In this document: positions 54,669-64,000 of the stretch, in pieces | How positions within the stretch are numbered: position 1 is the stretch's first letter | How the letters are laid out: each line of letters opens with the position of its first letter | Source: Diphasiastrum complanatum | Taxonomy: Eukaryota > Streptophyta > Lycopodiopsida > Lycopodiales > Lycopodiaceae | Assembly (NCBI GenBank): GCA_029204225.1 | Contig: CM055102.1 | Location: 1,235,863 to 1,299,862, forward strand | Direction of reading: 5' to 3' | Length of the DNA: 64,000 nucleotides | Translations under genes and position numbers: made by a program | Notes under the pieces: generated by a model | Databases searched by the model: none | Told to the model about the DNA's origin: nothing | The model's input: only the letters and a program-made list of their open reading frames with translations

Positions 54669-57600
54669 CTCCCTCTTCAACATTGGATGCTAGTTTCAAC
54701 ATAGTCTTTGAGCACATTCCAAGATTAGATCTATGCATTAAATATAGGTCCTTTCCCAATGGTTTGGTGAAGATATCAGCCACACACTCCTTTGAAGAGA
54801 CATGTTGAAGCTCCACCTCTTTGGCAATGACTTGATCTCTCACAAAATGGTGAGCAATCTCAATGTGCTTGCTCCTTGCATGAAAAACAGGATTGCTTGC
54901 CAAGCTTTGGGCTGAAAGGTTATCACAAAGTATGATTGGAGTCTTCTCTGGTTCCAGCAAGTGAAGATCCAATAACATCCTCTTGATCCAAAGAATCTCC
55001 TTGGTGCATGTTGTTAATGCCTTGTACTCGGCTTCGGTGGAAGATAGAGAGATAGTTGGTTGCTTCTTTGATAGCCATGAGACCACTCCATCTCCAAGAT
55101 AGATTGCAAAGGCACTTGTTGACTTCCTATCCATTTGATCACCTGCAAAATCTGAATCTGAAAATCCACAAAGATTAGATGTAGTACCTCCATACAAGAT
55201 GCCAAAATCTCTAGATCCCGAGATGTATCTAAGTACTCTCTTTCCTAGCTTCCAATGAGCCTCACTAGGATCTTGCATAAATTGACTTAGTTTACCAACC
55301 ACAAAGCTTAGATCAGGTCTTGTGATGGTTAACCATATAAGAGATCCTATTAGCTTTCTATAGAGAGTAATGTCCTTGAAGGATCTTTCATTACTTCTTG
55401 TAGTTAGCTTTACATTTGATTCCATAGGAGTAGAAACAACTTTACAATCTTCCATATGAAACCTTTTTAGAATAGAGTTAACATACTTTTCTTGACATAT
55501 GAATGTAGATTTAGAAGTTCTAATAATCTCTATTCCTAAGATATAATGAAGTTTACCAAGATCTTGAATTTCAAACTCTCTTTTGAGTGCCATCTTGATT
55601 TCATCTATATCTAGATTGTTACCACCACTTAAGATAATGTCATCAACATAGATCAAAAGTAAAGTGATATCATTTTCATTCAATCTAAAGTAGAGAGAAT
55701 GATCATACTCACTCATAACAAAGTTTTGAGAAAGTAAGAAGGAATTGAGCTTAGCATACCAACTCCTTGGTGCTTGCTTTAGCCCATACAAACTCTTTTG
55801 GAGATAGCACACATGATTAGGCTCATCATGTGAAACATAGCCCTCGGGTTGCTCCATGTAAATATCTTCTTCAAGATCACCATTCAAGAAGGCATTAGTA
55901 ACATCCATTTGCCACATATCCCAATCATAAAGAGTTGCAAGAGAGATTAGGATTCGAATAGTTACCATCTTTGCCACGGGTGCAAAGGTCTCATCATAGT
56001 CAATACCATATTCTTGAGCATACCCCTTTGCCACCAACCTTGCCTTGTACTTGTTGATTGATCCATCTTGATTTGTCTTGATCTTGAAGATCCACTTACA
56101 ACCAATTGCCTTCTTGTCCTTTGGAAGCTTTACCAACCTCCATGTGTTGCTTTTGATGAGTGCTTGATGCTCATGATCCATGGCTTGGATCCATTCCTTC
56201 TTTTGAATTGCTTCACCTACACAAGTTGGTTCATCAAAAGAGGTAAGAAAAGCAAAGTTAGAGTTGTCCACCACTTGCTTTCCTTTTTCATCATAGGTTA
56301 GCCTTGATGGCTTAGCCCTTTGCCTTTGAGTCTTCCTTGAAGTTTGCTTTGGAGTGGCATCTCCATCTTCATCCAAGACATCTTGCACATCATGATGATT
56401 AGTAGGCACATCAACATCAACATCAACAACATTGGAAACATTCTCTTCATGAAAGATGACATCCCTACTTATGACAACTTTCTTTGTAGAAGGAATGTAC
56501 ACTTTGTAAGCCTTGCTTACTTCACTATAGCCAACAAACACACCCTTCTTTGATGAAGGATCTTCTTTAGTTCTATCATCAAGTGTGATATTGACAAAAC
56601 ATGTACATCCAAAGATCCTACAATGCTTGACACTCGGCCTTCTACCATAAAGAACCTCATGAGGAGTTTTACCATCCAAGGAAGCACTTGTCCATCTATT
56701 ACATAGATAGTTAGCACATGCTAAAGCTTCCCCCCAAAAAGACTTAGCAAGATTAGCATGTAGTCTCATTGCCTTGGCACATTCACAAAGGGTTCTATTC
56801 TTCCTCTCGGCCACTCCATTCTGTTGTGGAGTCCTAGGACTAGACATCTCCCTCTTAATCCCATGTGCTATACAAAAGTCTTTGAACCTATTTGAGGTGT
56901 ATTCCCCTCCATTATCAGATCTTAAGCATTTGATCTTTGTATTGAATTGGTTTTCCATTTCATTCTTGAACTTGACAAATGCAGCAAACACTTCATCCTT
57001 ACTTTTAAGAAGATAGATCCAAGTATACCTACTAAAGTCATCAATGAAAGTTGCATACATCTTTGCCCCACCATTGCTAGTTGTACTAGAAGAATGAATA
57101 TCAGAATGCACAAGTTGAAAAGCTTCTTTAGATCTAGAAGTAGATCTAGAATAAGCAAGTCTATGAGATTTGGACAAGGCACAATGTTCACAAACACTAT
57201 TGTTTGCAACAAGACTTTTAGGGAGACCAAGAACAAGCTCTTTCTTTGCCATTACCTCCAAAGATTTGAAGTTGGGATGGCCCAACCTCTTGTGCCAAAC
57301 TTCTTGGTTTGTCAATTGCTCCCTAGCCATACATCCTTCATGATTAGAGATCACACATGCATCAAGCTTGAAAAGTTTACCATGCCTCCTACCTTGAGCA
57401 ATCAAGGATCCACATTTACTTATCAAACATGCATCTCCAATGAACTCCACATCAAGTCCTTTGTCAATCATTTGACTTACACTAAGCAAATTCTTAGTGA
57501 TTGAAGGAATGTACAAAACATTTTCAAGATTTGCTTTCCTATTTGTTGAAAGGGAAATAGGAATAGTGCCTATGCCTTTGATGTCACATTGACCATCATT

Positions 57601-58617
57601 TGCAGTGTAGATGATGTTACCTTCTCCCTCATAAGACAATAAGGATGTAAAGTATTCCTTATGTCTTGTCATGTGAGATGAGGCTCCACTATCAATCCAC
57701 CAAGGATCATTATCATCTATGTTGGCTAACAAACTTGAAGTCATAACAAGTGATTCACATGTGTTATGTTCTTCCTCATCTATTGTAAGATTTCCTTGCC
57801 TCTCTCCTTGCTCTCTTTTCTTCTTATAACATTCATTTGCAAAATGACCTTTTATCCCACAATAAAAGCACTTGATCTTTGACTTATTGTTCTTAGTAGA
57901 AGAGGAAGAGGAAGAGTGATCATCATGATCAAAGTTACCACCTTTGGACCATTTCCCTTTGCCTTTACCTTTGCCCTTGAATTTGCCTTTTGTGAAGAAA
58001 GCCTCTTCACCTCCACCTTGCAAGGATGCACCATCAATCTTTGATTGCAACCTATGTTCTTCAGCCAATAAGATTTCTTGCAAGTCAACCACACTTGGCA
58101 AGACTCTTTGAATGGCAAAACTTTGCACAAGGTTAGCATGTTCATTTAGCAAACCATTCAACATAACTTGGACTATTTCACCATCTTTTATGTTCTCATC
58201 AATGCATGCTAAATCATCACTTAGGGACTTAACTCTCAAGATAAATGCATGAGCACTTTCACCCTCTCTTTGCCTACTAGAAAATATTTGTCTCCTTAGG
58301 GTCAATACCCTAGATGTGGACTTTGATTCAAAGAGCTTCTTTAAGGCATTCCATGCCTCACTTGCACTTTGACACTTTCCAACTTCCTTGAGAAGTTCAT
58401 TTGTAACATTCATTTTAATGATATGAAGAGCCCTTTTGGCCTTCTTATCAAACCTTTGTTGCTCTTGAAGTGTGAGAGGTCTCTCTTCAATTTCTGCAAC
58501 TATGTCCATGAGTTCATTCAACTCAAGTAAGGACTCCATCCTCACTTTCCAAGTAGAGTAGTTTGATGAACTCAACCTTTCACTAGACTCTAGCATGATC
58601 CCACCATTGGAAGCCAT
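54664..58617 (-). CDS. Copia H Gag-Pol polyprotein, 1317 aa, intact
   Basis: Order: Gag (1-245); zinc knuckle C250, C253, H258, C263; protease D309 in DSGASSH; integrase zinc finger H442, H447, C476, C479; catalytic D506, D568, E604 (35 residues between the last two); RT with QMDVTNAFLNG and YVDD at 990-993; RNase H with DRKSTSA, SLSSTEAEYKALTT and HARSKHIEIAHHFVRD. The start is MASNGGIMLE, aligned with the starts of the other copias. All residues I checked are family-typical. The frame runs through the purine tract (coding EEGV), and its stop uses the first bases of the 3' LTR, which is unusual beside A to D, whose stops come before the tract. Confidence 0.96.
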   Translation of the reverse strand: MASNGGIMLESSERLSSSNYSTWKVRMESLLELNELMDIVAEIEERPLTLQEQQRFDKKAKRALHIIKMNVTNELLKEVGKCQSASEAWNALKKLFESKSTSRVLTLRRQIFSSRQREGESAHAFILRVKSLSDDLACIDENIKDGEIVQVMLNGLLNEHANLVQSFAIQRVLPSVVDLQEILLAEEHRLQSKIDGASLQGGGEEAFFTKGKFKGKGKGKGKWSKGGNFDHDDHSSSSSSTKNNKSKIKCFYCGIKGHFANECYKKKREQGERQGNLTIDEEEHNTCESLVMTSSLLANIDDNDPWWIDSGASSHMTRHKEYFTSLLSYEGEGNIIYTANDGQCDIKGIGTIPISLSTNRKANLENVLYIPSITKNLLSVSQMIDKGLDVEFIGDACLISKCGSLIAQGRRHGKLFKLDACVISNHEGCMAREQLTNQEVWHKRLGHPNFKSLEVMAKKELVLGLPKSLVANNSVCEHCALSKSHRLAYSRSTSRSKEAFQLVHSDIHSSSTTSNGGAKMYATFIDDFSRYTWIYLLKSKDEVFAAFVKFKNEMENQFNTKIKCLRSDNGGEYTSNRFKDFCIAHGIKREMSSPRTPQQNGVAERKNRTLCECAKAMRLHANLAKSFWGEALACANYLCNRWTSASLDGKTPHEVLYGRRPSVKHCRIFGCTCFVNITLDDRTKEDPSSKKGVFVGYSEVSKAYKVYIPSTKKVVISRDVIFHEENVSNVVDVDVDVPTNHHDVQDVLDEDGDATPKQTSRKTQRQRAKPSRLTYDEKGKQVVDNSNFAFLTSFDEPTCVGEAIQKKEWIQAMDHEHQALIKSNTWRLVKLPKDKKAIGCKWIFKIKTNQDGSINKYKARLVAKGYAQEYGIDYDETFAPVAKMVTIRILISLATLYDWDMWQMDVTNAFLNGDLEEDIYMEQPEGYVSHDEPNHVCYLQKSLYGLKQAPRSWYAKLNSFLLSQNFVMSEYDHSLYFRLNENDITLLLIYVDDIILSGGNNLDIDEIKMALKREFEIQDLGKLHYILGIEIIRTSKSTFICQEKYVNSILKRFHMEDCKVVSTPMESNVKLTTRSNERSFKDITLYRKLIGSLIWLTITRPDLSFVVGKLSQFMQDPSEAHWKLGKRVLRYISGSRDFGILYGGTTSNLCGFSDSDFAGDQMDRKSTSAFAIYLGDGVVSWLSKKQPTISLSSTEAEYKALTTCTKEILWIKRMLLDLHLLEPEKTPIILCDNLSAQSLASNPVFHARSKHIEIAHHFVRDQVIAKEVELQHVSSKECVADIFTKPLGKDLYLMHRSNLGMCSKTMLKLASNVEEGV

Positions 58618-59776
58618 GATTCTAATGTTTCTTCAACTTTTAGGTTCTGTCCTAAAGCACTTAGCACTCACTTTTCTCTCAACAAATGATAGATAAAGAG
58701 ATCTATGAAGATTTAGGACCCTAAAACACTTCTATCTTGAACCTAGATGGTTTCCAAGCATAGAAAGGAAGATTGAAACACATGCAACACTTTGCACACA
58801 CTAAGAATGGATTACAAAATCAAACCAACCTGAACACACTCTTGCTTAAGCTCTCAAACTTTCCAGCAAGTGACCAAATCAAGTTATGGTGTGAAGAGTT
58901 ACTTGCATTCTTAGAAAATACCCAAAACTAGGATGCCAAGATTACCTAGTAATGAACAAACTTGATCAACATATGATCAACACACTAAGATATTGATTCA
59001 ACCTGTAAAACCACATGTAAACCACACTTCTAAAAGTTTATAAACTCCAGCAAGTGATAAATACAAGATTTAGAGGTGAATGAATGAGCACACTTAGTGA
59101 ATCACAAGACTAGCTTCACTATCTTGTCAAATCTTGGTGTTTAGATGTAGATCTAAGATCACTTCACATGAGAATGTTCCTCAACCTGTTAAGAACCTGA
59201 AAACACACTTGCATAATGGTTAACACCTTCCAGCAAATGCTCCAATCAAATTACATAAGGAGAGTTACTTACATGCTCAACAAAGTACACCAAAATTTAT
59301 GCCAAAATTGATGACAATCTTTACAATATGCTCTTCACAATGGAGCTTGCAATATGTTCACCCAAAAAAGGGGATCTTTCATCCAAATGGGAGCTTTGCT
59401 CAGCCTTTAGGAGAATTACAACTCACTCAAAAGAGCATTTGTCATCCACTTAAGGAGAAGTTTCATCCACTTAAGGAGAGTGTTCATCCAAGAATGGAGA
59501 TTGTCAACAATAGGATTGAAAAGAACATTGTTAGTATTGAATATGCACAAGCCTCACAATAACAAATGATTAGGTGTTATGATCTGATCCAAAATAGTTT
59601 CTTTTCAGCCTCTGATCTTCAATAGACCTGAAATATGCTTTTGATCCACAAGTTCAACTCACAAAACAAAGGTTAGTAAGATTTGATCAACAAAGCAATG
59701 CAAAATCATGCTAGAACTTGATCAAACATCCAAATATCACCAAAAATGGAATACTTACTGTAAATAGAAGCCAACC

Positions 59777-59789
59777 AGCTCTGATACCA
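59777..59789 (-). promoter_or_regulatory. Primer-binding site of copia H and leader
   Basis: Minus strand reads TGGTATCAGAGCT beside the LTR, fitting initiator Met tRNA. The leader 58618-59776 (about 1.16 kb) is longer than in A to D. It contains a small imperfect tandem repeat (ATCCACTTAAGGAGA units, about 59441-59492) within an 87-codon reverse-sense frame that I do not regard as a gene. Confidence 0.92.
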
Positions 59790-60444
59790 TGTGAAAAATA
59801 CAGATCCTAAGTGGATCTAAACTCCAAGATCATTGGCTTGAATGCTTGCACTCCAAACTACATAAGCTAGGAATTGGCAACACATTCTATGCTACCTAGA
59901 ATGCAAAGAACTTGATCAAAAAGCATTTATCACAAATGGAAACTTCCATAAACATCAAGTGCGGCCCAAAATAGCATTATACAGTCCATAATACATCAGC
60001 CTACCACTTTTGGAAAGCACCTAAGATCATACACAATAGCTTGAAAACAATACACACAACAATGCTCTCAATGGAGGAAGAAACAATGACAATGATCTAT
60101 TGATCTCAATGAAGCATACAAAAGGTTTCTCCAACCTGTTCTCCACGACTTCCCTACTATTTATGGATGAGGAAGATGACTCTCTCTCCTCTCTCTAGAA
60201 GGTACTTGACCCTAGATATTCCCTATATAGGAAAAATAGCTAAAAATGGCTTATATGACCAAAATACATCAAAATGGTCTCATTTTGAAGGGTATGAAGT
60301 TTGACACTTCATCATACTGAAAAAATACAGTAAATAAAAACATTGTGGCCTGGTTCACACGTGCAAAACTCCAGAACCAAAACTATTTACAATTTTAGCC
60401 AATTTAGGCCTCAAACTAGCTAGGAAATGTTGACAATTTTCACA
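59790..60444 (-). repeat. 5' LTR of copia H
   Basis: 655 bp with a TATA-like CCTATATAGGG (60222-60231 on the minus strand). It contains TTCACACGTG near 60355. It is followed by AGTCC and then CACTA sequence. Confidence 0.96.
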
Positions 60445-60525
60445 AGTCCCACTCCAATATGTATTAAAGTTCTGTAATCGATTTTCTTTTCTACTTCATT
60501 TCAATATATTAGGAATGTAGTAATC

Positions 60526-61375
60526 ATGTCGGGGTCAGACAGTGGTGAAAGCTCAAGAGACTTTGTAAAAGATTTATATGAATAATTAAATCCCGAGCAA
60601 AGAACACAACTGCAACATATGCTTAGCCAAAATGAGGGTGGTCCCTCACAAGAGGCCGCGGCTCCCGCCCCCACCAAAGAGTCATCCACAAATCCTTATT
60701 GTGACGTGGATCCTCAAGGCAATATAATTGTCAATAGAAAAGGAAGGGTAGTTTTGGACGGACTCTATTCTTTATGCCAATGTCATTTTGGCGACATATT
60801 ATTTAGTAAATGGTCCGAACAACTTGCCGCTGATAAACGACAAGTTATTGGTACCATTCGTGATGAATTCCAACAAGAAGAGGAATTCAAGGAGAAGGAA
60901 ATTCATAAGCATATGAGCTTATGGATTAGGCATCGTCGTGATATGGCACGACGAGCTTATAGGGACGGGCAATCCAAGCCTTCGTGGTGTTCAAGAAGTG
61001 ATTGGAACCGTGTAAAAGTGGATGAACAAACACCGGATAAATACAAGATTCAGAAAGATGTTGCGGCCGCTAGGATGCATGGGATAGGCAATCCTAGGTT
61101 GGGCTCGAGCGGAAAGGCAGGATTGCAAGCAAGCATGGTAAGTGAACTTACACTACTCTTATAGTTTATCTTTGATTTTATATGCTTTTATTATTTAATA
61201 TGCATTATGACTAGCTGCCTCAACGTAGCCCTAAATTAATTCCAATTTCAATTGAATGCATGGATAGTTGGCGGACTATGGACGTCTGCCAACTAAGGAG
61301 GAGTACGAATTTGCCTTTAGGGAATCGTACAACGCATCAATCGACAAACTAAAGAGCGAATGTCATCCTCCAAAT
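60526..61375 (+). pseudogene. CACTA Ptta/En/Spm-type transposase gene, 5' part
   Basis: ATG at 60526 opens MSGSDSGESSRDFVKDLYE, then TAA (60583-60585), then the same frame continues to 61137: an Ala/Pro-rich stretch and GNIIVNRKGRVVLDGLYSL, IRDEFQQEEEFKEKEIHKHMSLWIRHRRDMARRAY, WCSRSDWNRV. A GTAAGT donor at 61138 and an acceptor before 61268 define a 130-bp intron; exon 2 (61268-61375) reads LADYGRLPTKEEYEFAFRES and ends at another GTAAG donor. This fits the plant transposase (Ptta/En/Spm) family in pattern. Further exons are missing, as copia I sequence follows. The nonsense codon makes it a pseudogene unless translation starts at the Met at 60619. Confidence 0.72.
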
Positions 61376-61479
61376 GTAAGTACTAGTAATTAGCAGTTTT
61401 TTGAAAACTAGTCAAATTTTGTGTAGCGAGTTGGATTTGATAGCTATCCTCAAAATTTTTTGGTCCAGATCTTGTTGTG

Positions 61480-61925
61480 GGCTGTAGGAACTCTTTTCAC
61501 ACGTGTGAGGCCATACAACTTTGGTTTTGACTGAGAAATTTCAAAAATTTGTAGAATTTGACTCACATACCCAATTTGAGTGATTATTAGTGCAAAATCA
61601 AGCATTTTCTATAGTGAATCTAATCCCTTGCTTAGTTCTTGGATTAGATCAACCAAAAAATTAAAATTGAAGCTTGAATTAGGTGCACTAATTGATCTTC
61701 TCTGATTTTTTGAGTGTATGTTGAGGTTGAAGAGAGAAATTGCTAAAAATCATAGATTAAGGAGTGATTTTGCAAGTTTGAGACTAGAATCTAAATTTTC
61801 ATCATTCTAGATTGGTTCATGAGTGATAGGATTGAGTCTATAAGCTTTCTAAATTGCTAGAAGGTTTCAGTTTCAGATCTCTTAGAGAAACCATAAGAGT
61901 TTCTAGTGTTTTTTCACATTCAAAA
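61480..61925 (+). other. Leader-like region before gag of copia I
   Basis: Non-coding stretch with TTTTCACACGTGTGAGGCC at about 61496, resembling the palindrome near the end of the A/C LTR, then A/T-rich sequence to the gag ATG. It could be the last part of a decayed 5' LTR plus leader, but no TGGTATCAGAGC primer site is present. Confidence 0.5.
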
Positions 61926-63394
61926 ATGGCATCAATGGGTGGTTTTTTGCTTGAAGCTAGTGAAAGACTTACATCCACTAATTATGCTACTTGGATAGTT
62001 CGAATGGAGTCTTTGCTTGTACTTCATGATCTTTGTGGCATAGTACTTGAGGTGGAAGTAGAACCTCAAGGAGGAGTTGAATTGGCTAAGTACAAAAAGA
62101 GATGTAGAGTTGCATTACATTGCACAAAAATGAATGTAAGTAATGAACTTTTGAAAGAAATCCCATCTTGTACCAAATCCAAAGAGGCATGGGATTCATT
62201 AAAAGCCATTTATGGATCCAAGAACACTTCAAGGATACTCATGCTTAGGAATCAAATCCTTCAAAGCATGAAAGGAAGCAATGAAAATGCCCAAAATTAT
62301 GTCTTTAGGATCAAATCTTTGAATAAGGAGTTGTCTTCTATAGATGATGAATTAGTTCAAATCATGTTGAATGGATTGGGAGATGATTATTTCAATCTTG
62401 TTCAAACCTTTGCTATTCAAGATTCACTTCCTAGAATTGAAAAACTTCAAAGTGTGTTTTTTAGTGAGGAGAGTAGAATGCTTCAAAAGTAGGATGAGTT
62501 CCTTATCTTTGAATCATGATGATGAAAAAGCTAACTTTTCTTTGAAAGGCAAGAAGAAGAAGTTTCCATCCAAGAAGACTCAAGACAGGAGATGGAGAAC
62601 AAAGATAGAGCATCAAGTTTCAAAGGCAAGAGCAAGAAGGACAAGAAGAAGTTAAAATGTTTCTTTTGTGAAAAAAAGGGACATTTTGCATCTGAGTGCT
62701 ACAAGAAGAAGAATGCCCAAGAGAAGGACAATCAAGAAAATCTTGTGCTTGAGGAGGAGGAAGAAGCAATCTATCTTTGATGGTATCCTCACCACAAACA
62801 TCTACTCAAGACACTTGGTGGATTGATAGTGGGGCAAGCTCTCACATGACTCACCAAAAAGACTACTTTTCTAATCTACTTTCTTACAATAGTTCTAAGA
62901 GATTTATCTTCATTGCAAGTGATCAAGAATGTGAGATTGTAGGTGTTGGATCCATTCCTTTATGTCTAGGATCATCTAAAAAAGTAGATCTAGACAATGT
63001 TCTTTATGTACCTTCAATTACAAAGAACTTGTTGAGTGTAGGACAACTTATGGATAGTGGATTAGATGTACATTTCAAGCATGGAGCATGTTCTATCTTG
63101 AAAGATGAAAAATGTATTGCTAGTGGTTTCAAGCAAGGGAGGTTATTCAAATTGGATGCTAATGTGATGGTTGGATGTGTGAACATGGCAAGGGAGGAGC
63201 TCACTCAAGTGGAATTATGGCACAAAAGGTTAGGCCATCCTAACTACAAAGCTATGGAGACCATGGTGACAAAGGAGCTAGCAAGAGGACTTCCCAAAAC
63301 CATATCTAAGTGTGGCAAGCTTTATGAAGCTTGTGGACTCTCCAAATCTCATAAGCTTCCTTTCAAGAGATCTTTGATAAGATCTAACTATTAA
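61926..63394 (+). pseudogene. Copia I gag, protease and integrase zinc finger
   Basis: Gag starts at MASMGGFLLEASERL (61926; an upstream in-frame Met at 61854 is less likely given the family start) and is open to a TAG at 62490. Two frame changes follow. Then CFFCEKKGHFASEC (zinc knuckle), WWIDSGASSHMT (protease), YVPSITKNLLSV, and WHKRLGHPNYKAM...YEACGLSKSH, where the first Cys of the usual CEAC pair is Tyr. It stops at 63392-63394, just after the zinc finger, where the integrase core should begin. Not functional. Confidence 0.87.
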
Positions 63395-64000
63395 AAATTT
63401 GAAAAATCTATCTAATGTTGTGAGTATGGGTCCTAAAAATGCCAAAGATGAATTGAGCTCTTTTGGCTTAGTAAAGACCCATCTTAGAATAAAATATTCA
63501 AGATAGGTAGAAGTAGAAACTCGAACTACCATAGGAATTGCCATTTGTACTTTACATGCCACATTTAATGCATGAAAATACTAGGTGGCACAATTAGACA
63601 TAGTGAGGGGACTTGAATAAGTCTAGATAGTTTGAGAGGTGGATTCACAATTCCAATTCAACTCAAAATAGGAGAAGATTCCATGGATCTATATATATGT
63701 AATGTACTCTCATTGAGAAAATGATGAAAATTGTGTGTAATGCAAATTTGGAGACAAGCTCTTTGTGCCCTCTCTCTCTCCACGAGTTTTGTACTTGCTA
63801 TTTTCTCTCTCTAGACGAGTAGAGGCATTTATGATGCTTAGTCTTATGTTTTGTTGACAGATCTTGCTTGTAACACAATAATATTGCTTGTATGATCAGC
63901 TTTCCTATTGACAACCAATGCTAGTCTGATCTTTATGGCGTTATTGAGCCTAGGAGATCAAAAATACATGTGTAGGGCGTCCCACACATGTGAATTCAGC
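63395..64000 (+). repeat. LTR of copia I (right end outside window)
   Basis: It begins with TTGAAAAATCTATCTAATG, comparable with TTGAAAAAGATTATCTATG near the start of B/D LTRs. It has a TATA box (CTATATATATG, about 63690), two CTCTCTCT blocks with CGAG as in B/D, and a tail (CCTAGGAGATC...CCCACACATGTGAATTCAGC) matching the B/D tail (CTTAGGAGATC...CACACGTGTGAAATTCAACA). The expected final CA falls just beyond 64000. The first bases of the LTR and the purine tract appear deleted. Confidence 0.68.

Larger units (their letters stand above)
54014..60444 (-). mobile_element. Ty1/copia retrotransposon H, complete and intact
   Basis: 6431 bp, equal 655-bp LTRs (54014-54668 and 59790-60444) differing at 2 positions, AGTCC duplication on both sides (54009-54013, 60445-60449), initiator-Met primer site, uninterrupted 1317-codon gag-pol and a purine tract. 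It is a different family from A/C and B/D at the LTR level. It is the only element in the window without a visible lesion, hence a candidate autonomous copy. It sits between the two CACTA genes. Confidence 0.97.
50473..61375. mobile_element. CACTA (En/Spm) DNA transposon, split by copia H
   Basis: A TNP2-type transposase on the minus strand (53830-50473) and a Ptta/En/Spm-type gene on the plus strand (60526-61375) face away from each other, a common CACTA layout. The region between them was opened by copia H, whose AGTCC duplication shows the two sides were once joined at 54013/60445. I could not find CACTA terminal repeats or subterminal repeats, so the true ends are unknown and the right side may run into copia I. 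Both genes are damaged. Confidence 0.75.
61480..64000 (+). mobile_element. Truncated Ty1/copia retrotransposon I
   Basis: Plus-strand copia remnant. It has a leader-like stretch, gag, zinc knuckle, protease and integrase zinc finger, then jumps at about 63395 into LTR-like sequence that runs off the window. Integrase core, RT and RNase H are missing. I see no 5' LTR, primer site or target duplication. The 61376-61480 junction with CACTA sequence is not resolved. The LTR resembles those of B and D, so it is a relative of that family. Confidence 0.8.

Noticed and set aside
56947-57504. A 185-codon plus-strand frame
   Set aside because: Shadow of the copia H gag-pol gene on the other strand.
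59299-59562. An 87-codon plus-strand frame with HPLKE repeats in the copia H leader
   Set aside because: Antisense to the element, in an untranslated leader; the repeat is a small local duplication and nothing else supports a gene.

Overview
This window is plant nuclear DNA made almost entirely of transposable elements. I found no convincing host gene, rRNA, tRNA or CRISPR array. Land-plant origin is supported by Ty1/copia and Ty3/gypsy LTR retrotransposons primed by an initiator-Met tRNA site, a chromodomain gypsy element, an Athila/Tat-like gypsy lineage with an extra ORF after pol, and a CACTA (En/Spm) DNA transposon with TNP2 and Ptta/En/Spm genes. I cannot name the species.

Layout, left to right (letters are mine). 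Copia A (1-12216, minus) runs off the left edge; its 5' LTR is split by a complete chromovirus-type gypsy E (5631-11948, plus). A decayed gypsy F (13511-14756 and 19933-20250, minus) is split inside its reverse transcriptase (RT) by copia B (14757-19932, minus). A gypsy G1 (about 20275-38890, minus) is split twice: by copia C (26335-32491, plus, same family as A) and by copia D (33432-38863, minus, same family as B). A related gypsy G2 (about 40049-49986, plus) has a long CT/CA microsatellite in its LTR. A CACTA transposon (about 50473-61375) is split by copia H (54014-60444, minus). A truncated copia I (about 61480-64000, plus) ends at the right edge.

Insertion boundaries were read directly. 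E, B, C, D and H each have 5-bp target-site duplications (CTGTC, GGGAT, TATAG, ATCCG, AGTCC). LTR pairs differ little in H (2 of 655) and C (about 4 of 682), more in E (5 of 358), and most in B and D (about 2 percent plus indels), so several insertions are recent.

Only H looks fully intact and possibly autonomous. A has an open frame but changed RT residues. C has normal residues there but a frameshift and a stop. B lacks integrase and D lacks RT, yet both share the same two gag frameshifts, which suggests mobilisation in trans. The best candidates for something undescribed are (1) a post-pol ORF, here called ORF-X, conserved between G1 and G2, and (2) clusters of a short GCGARGGTTC-like motif in both orientations in the non-coding parts of the same two elements.
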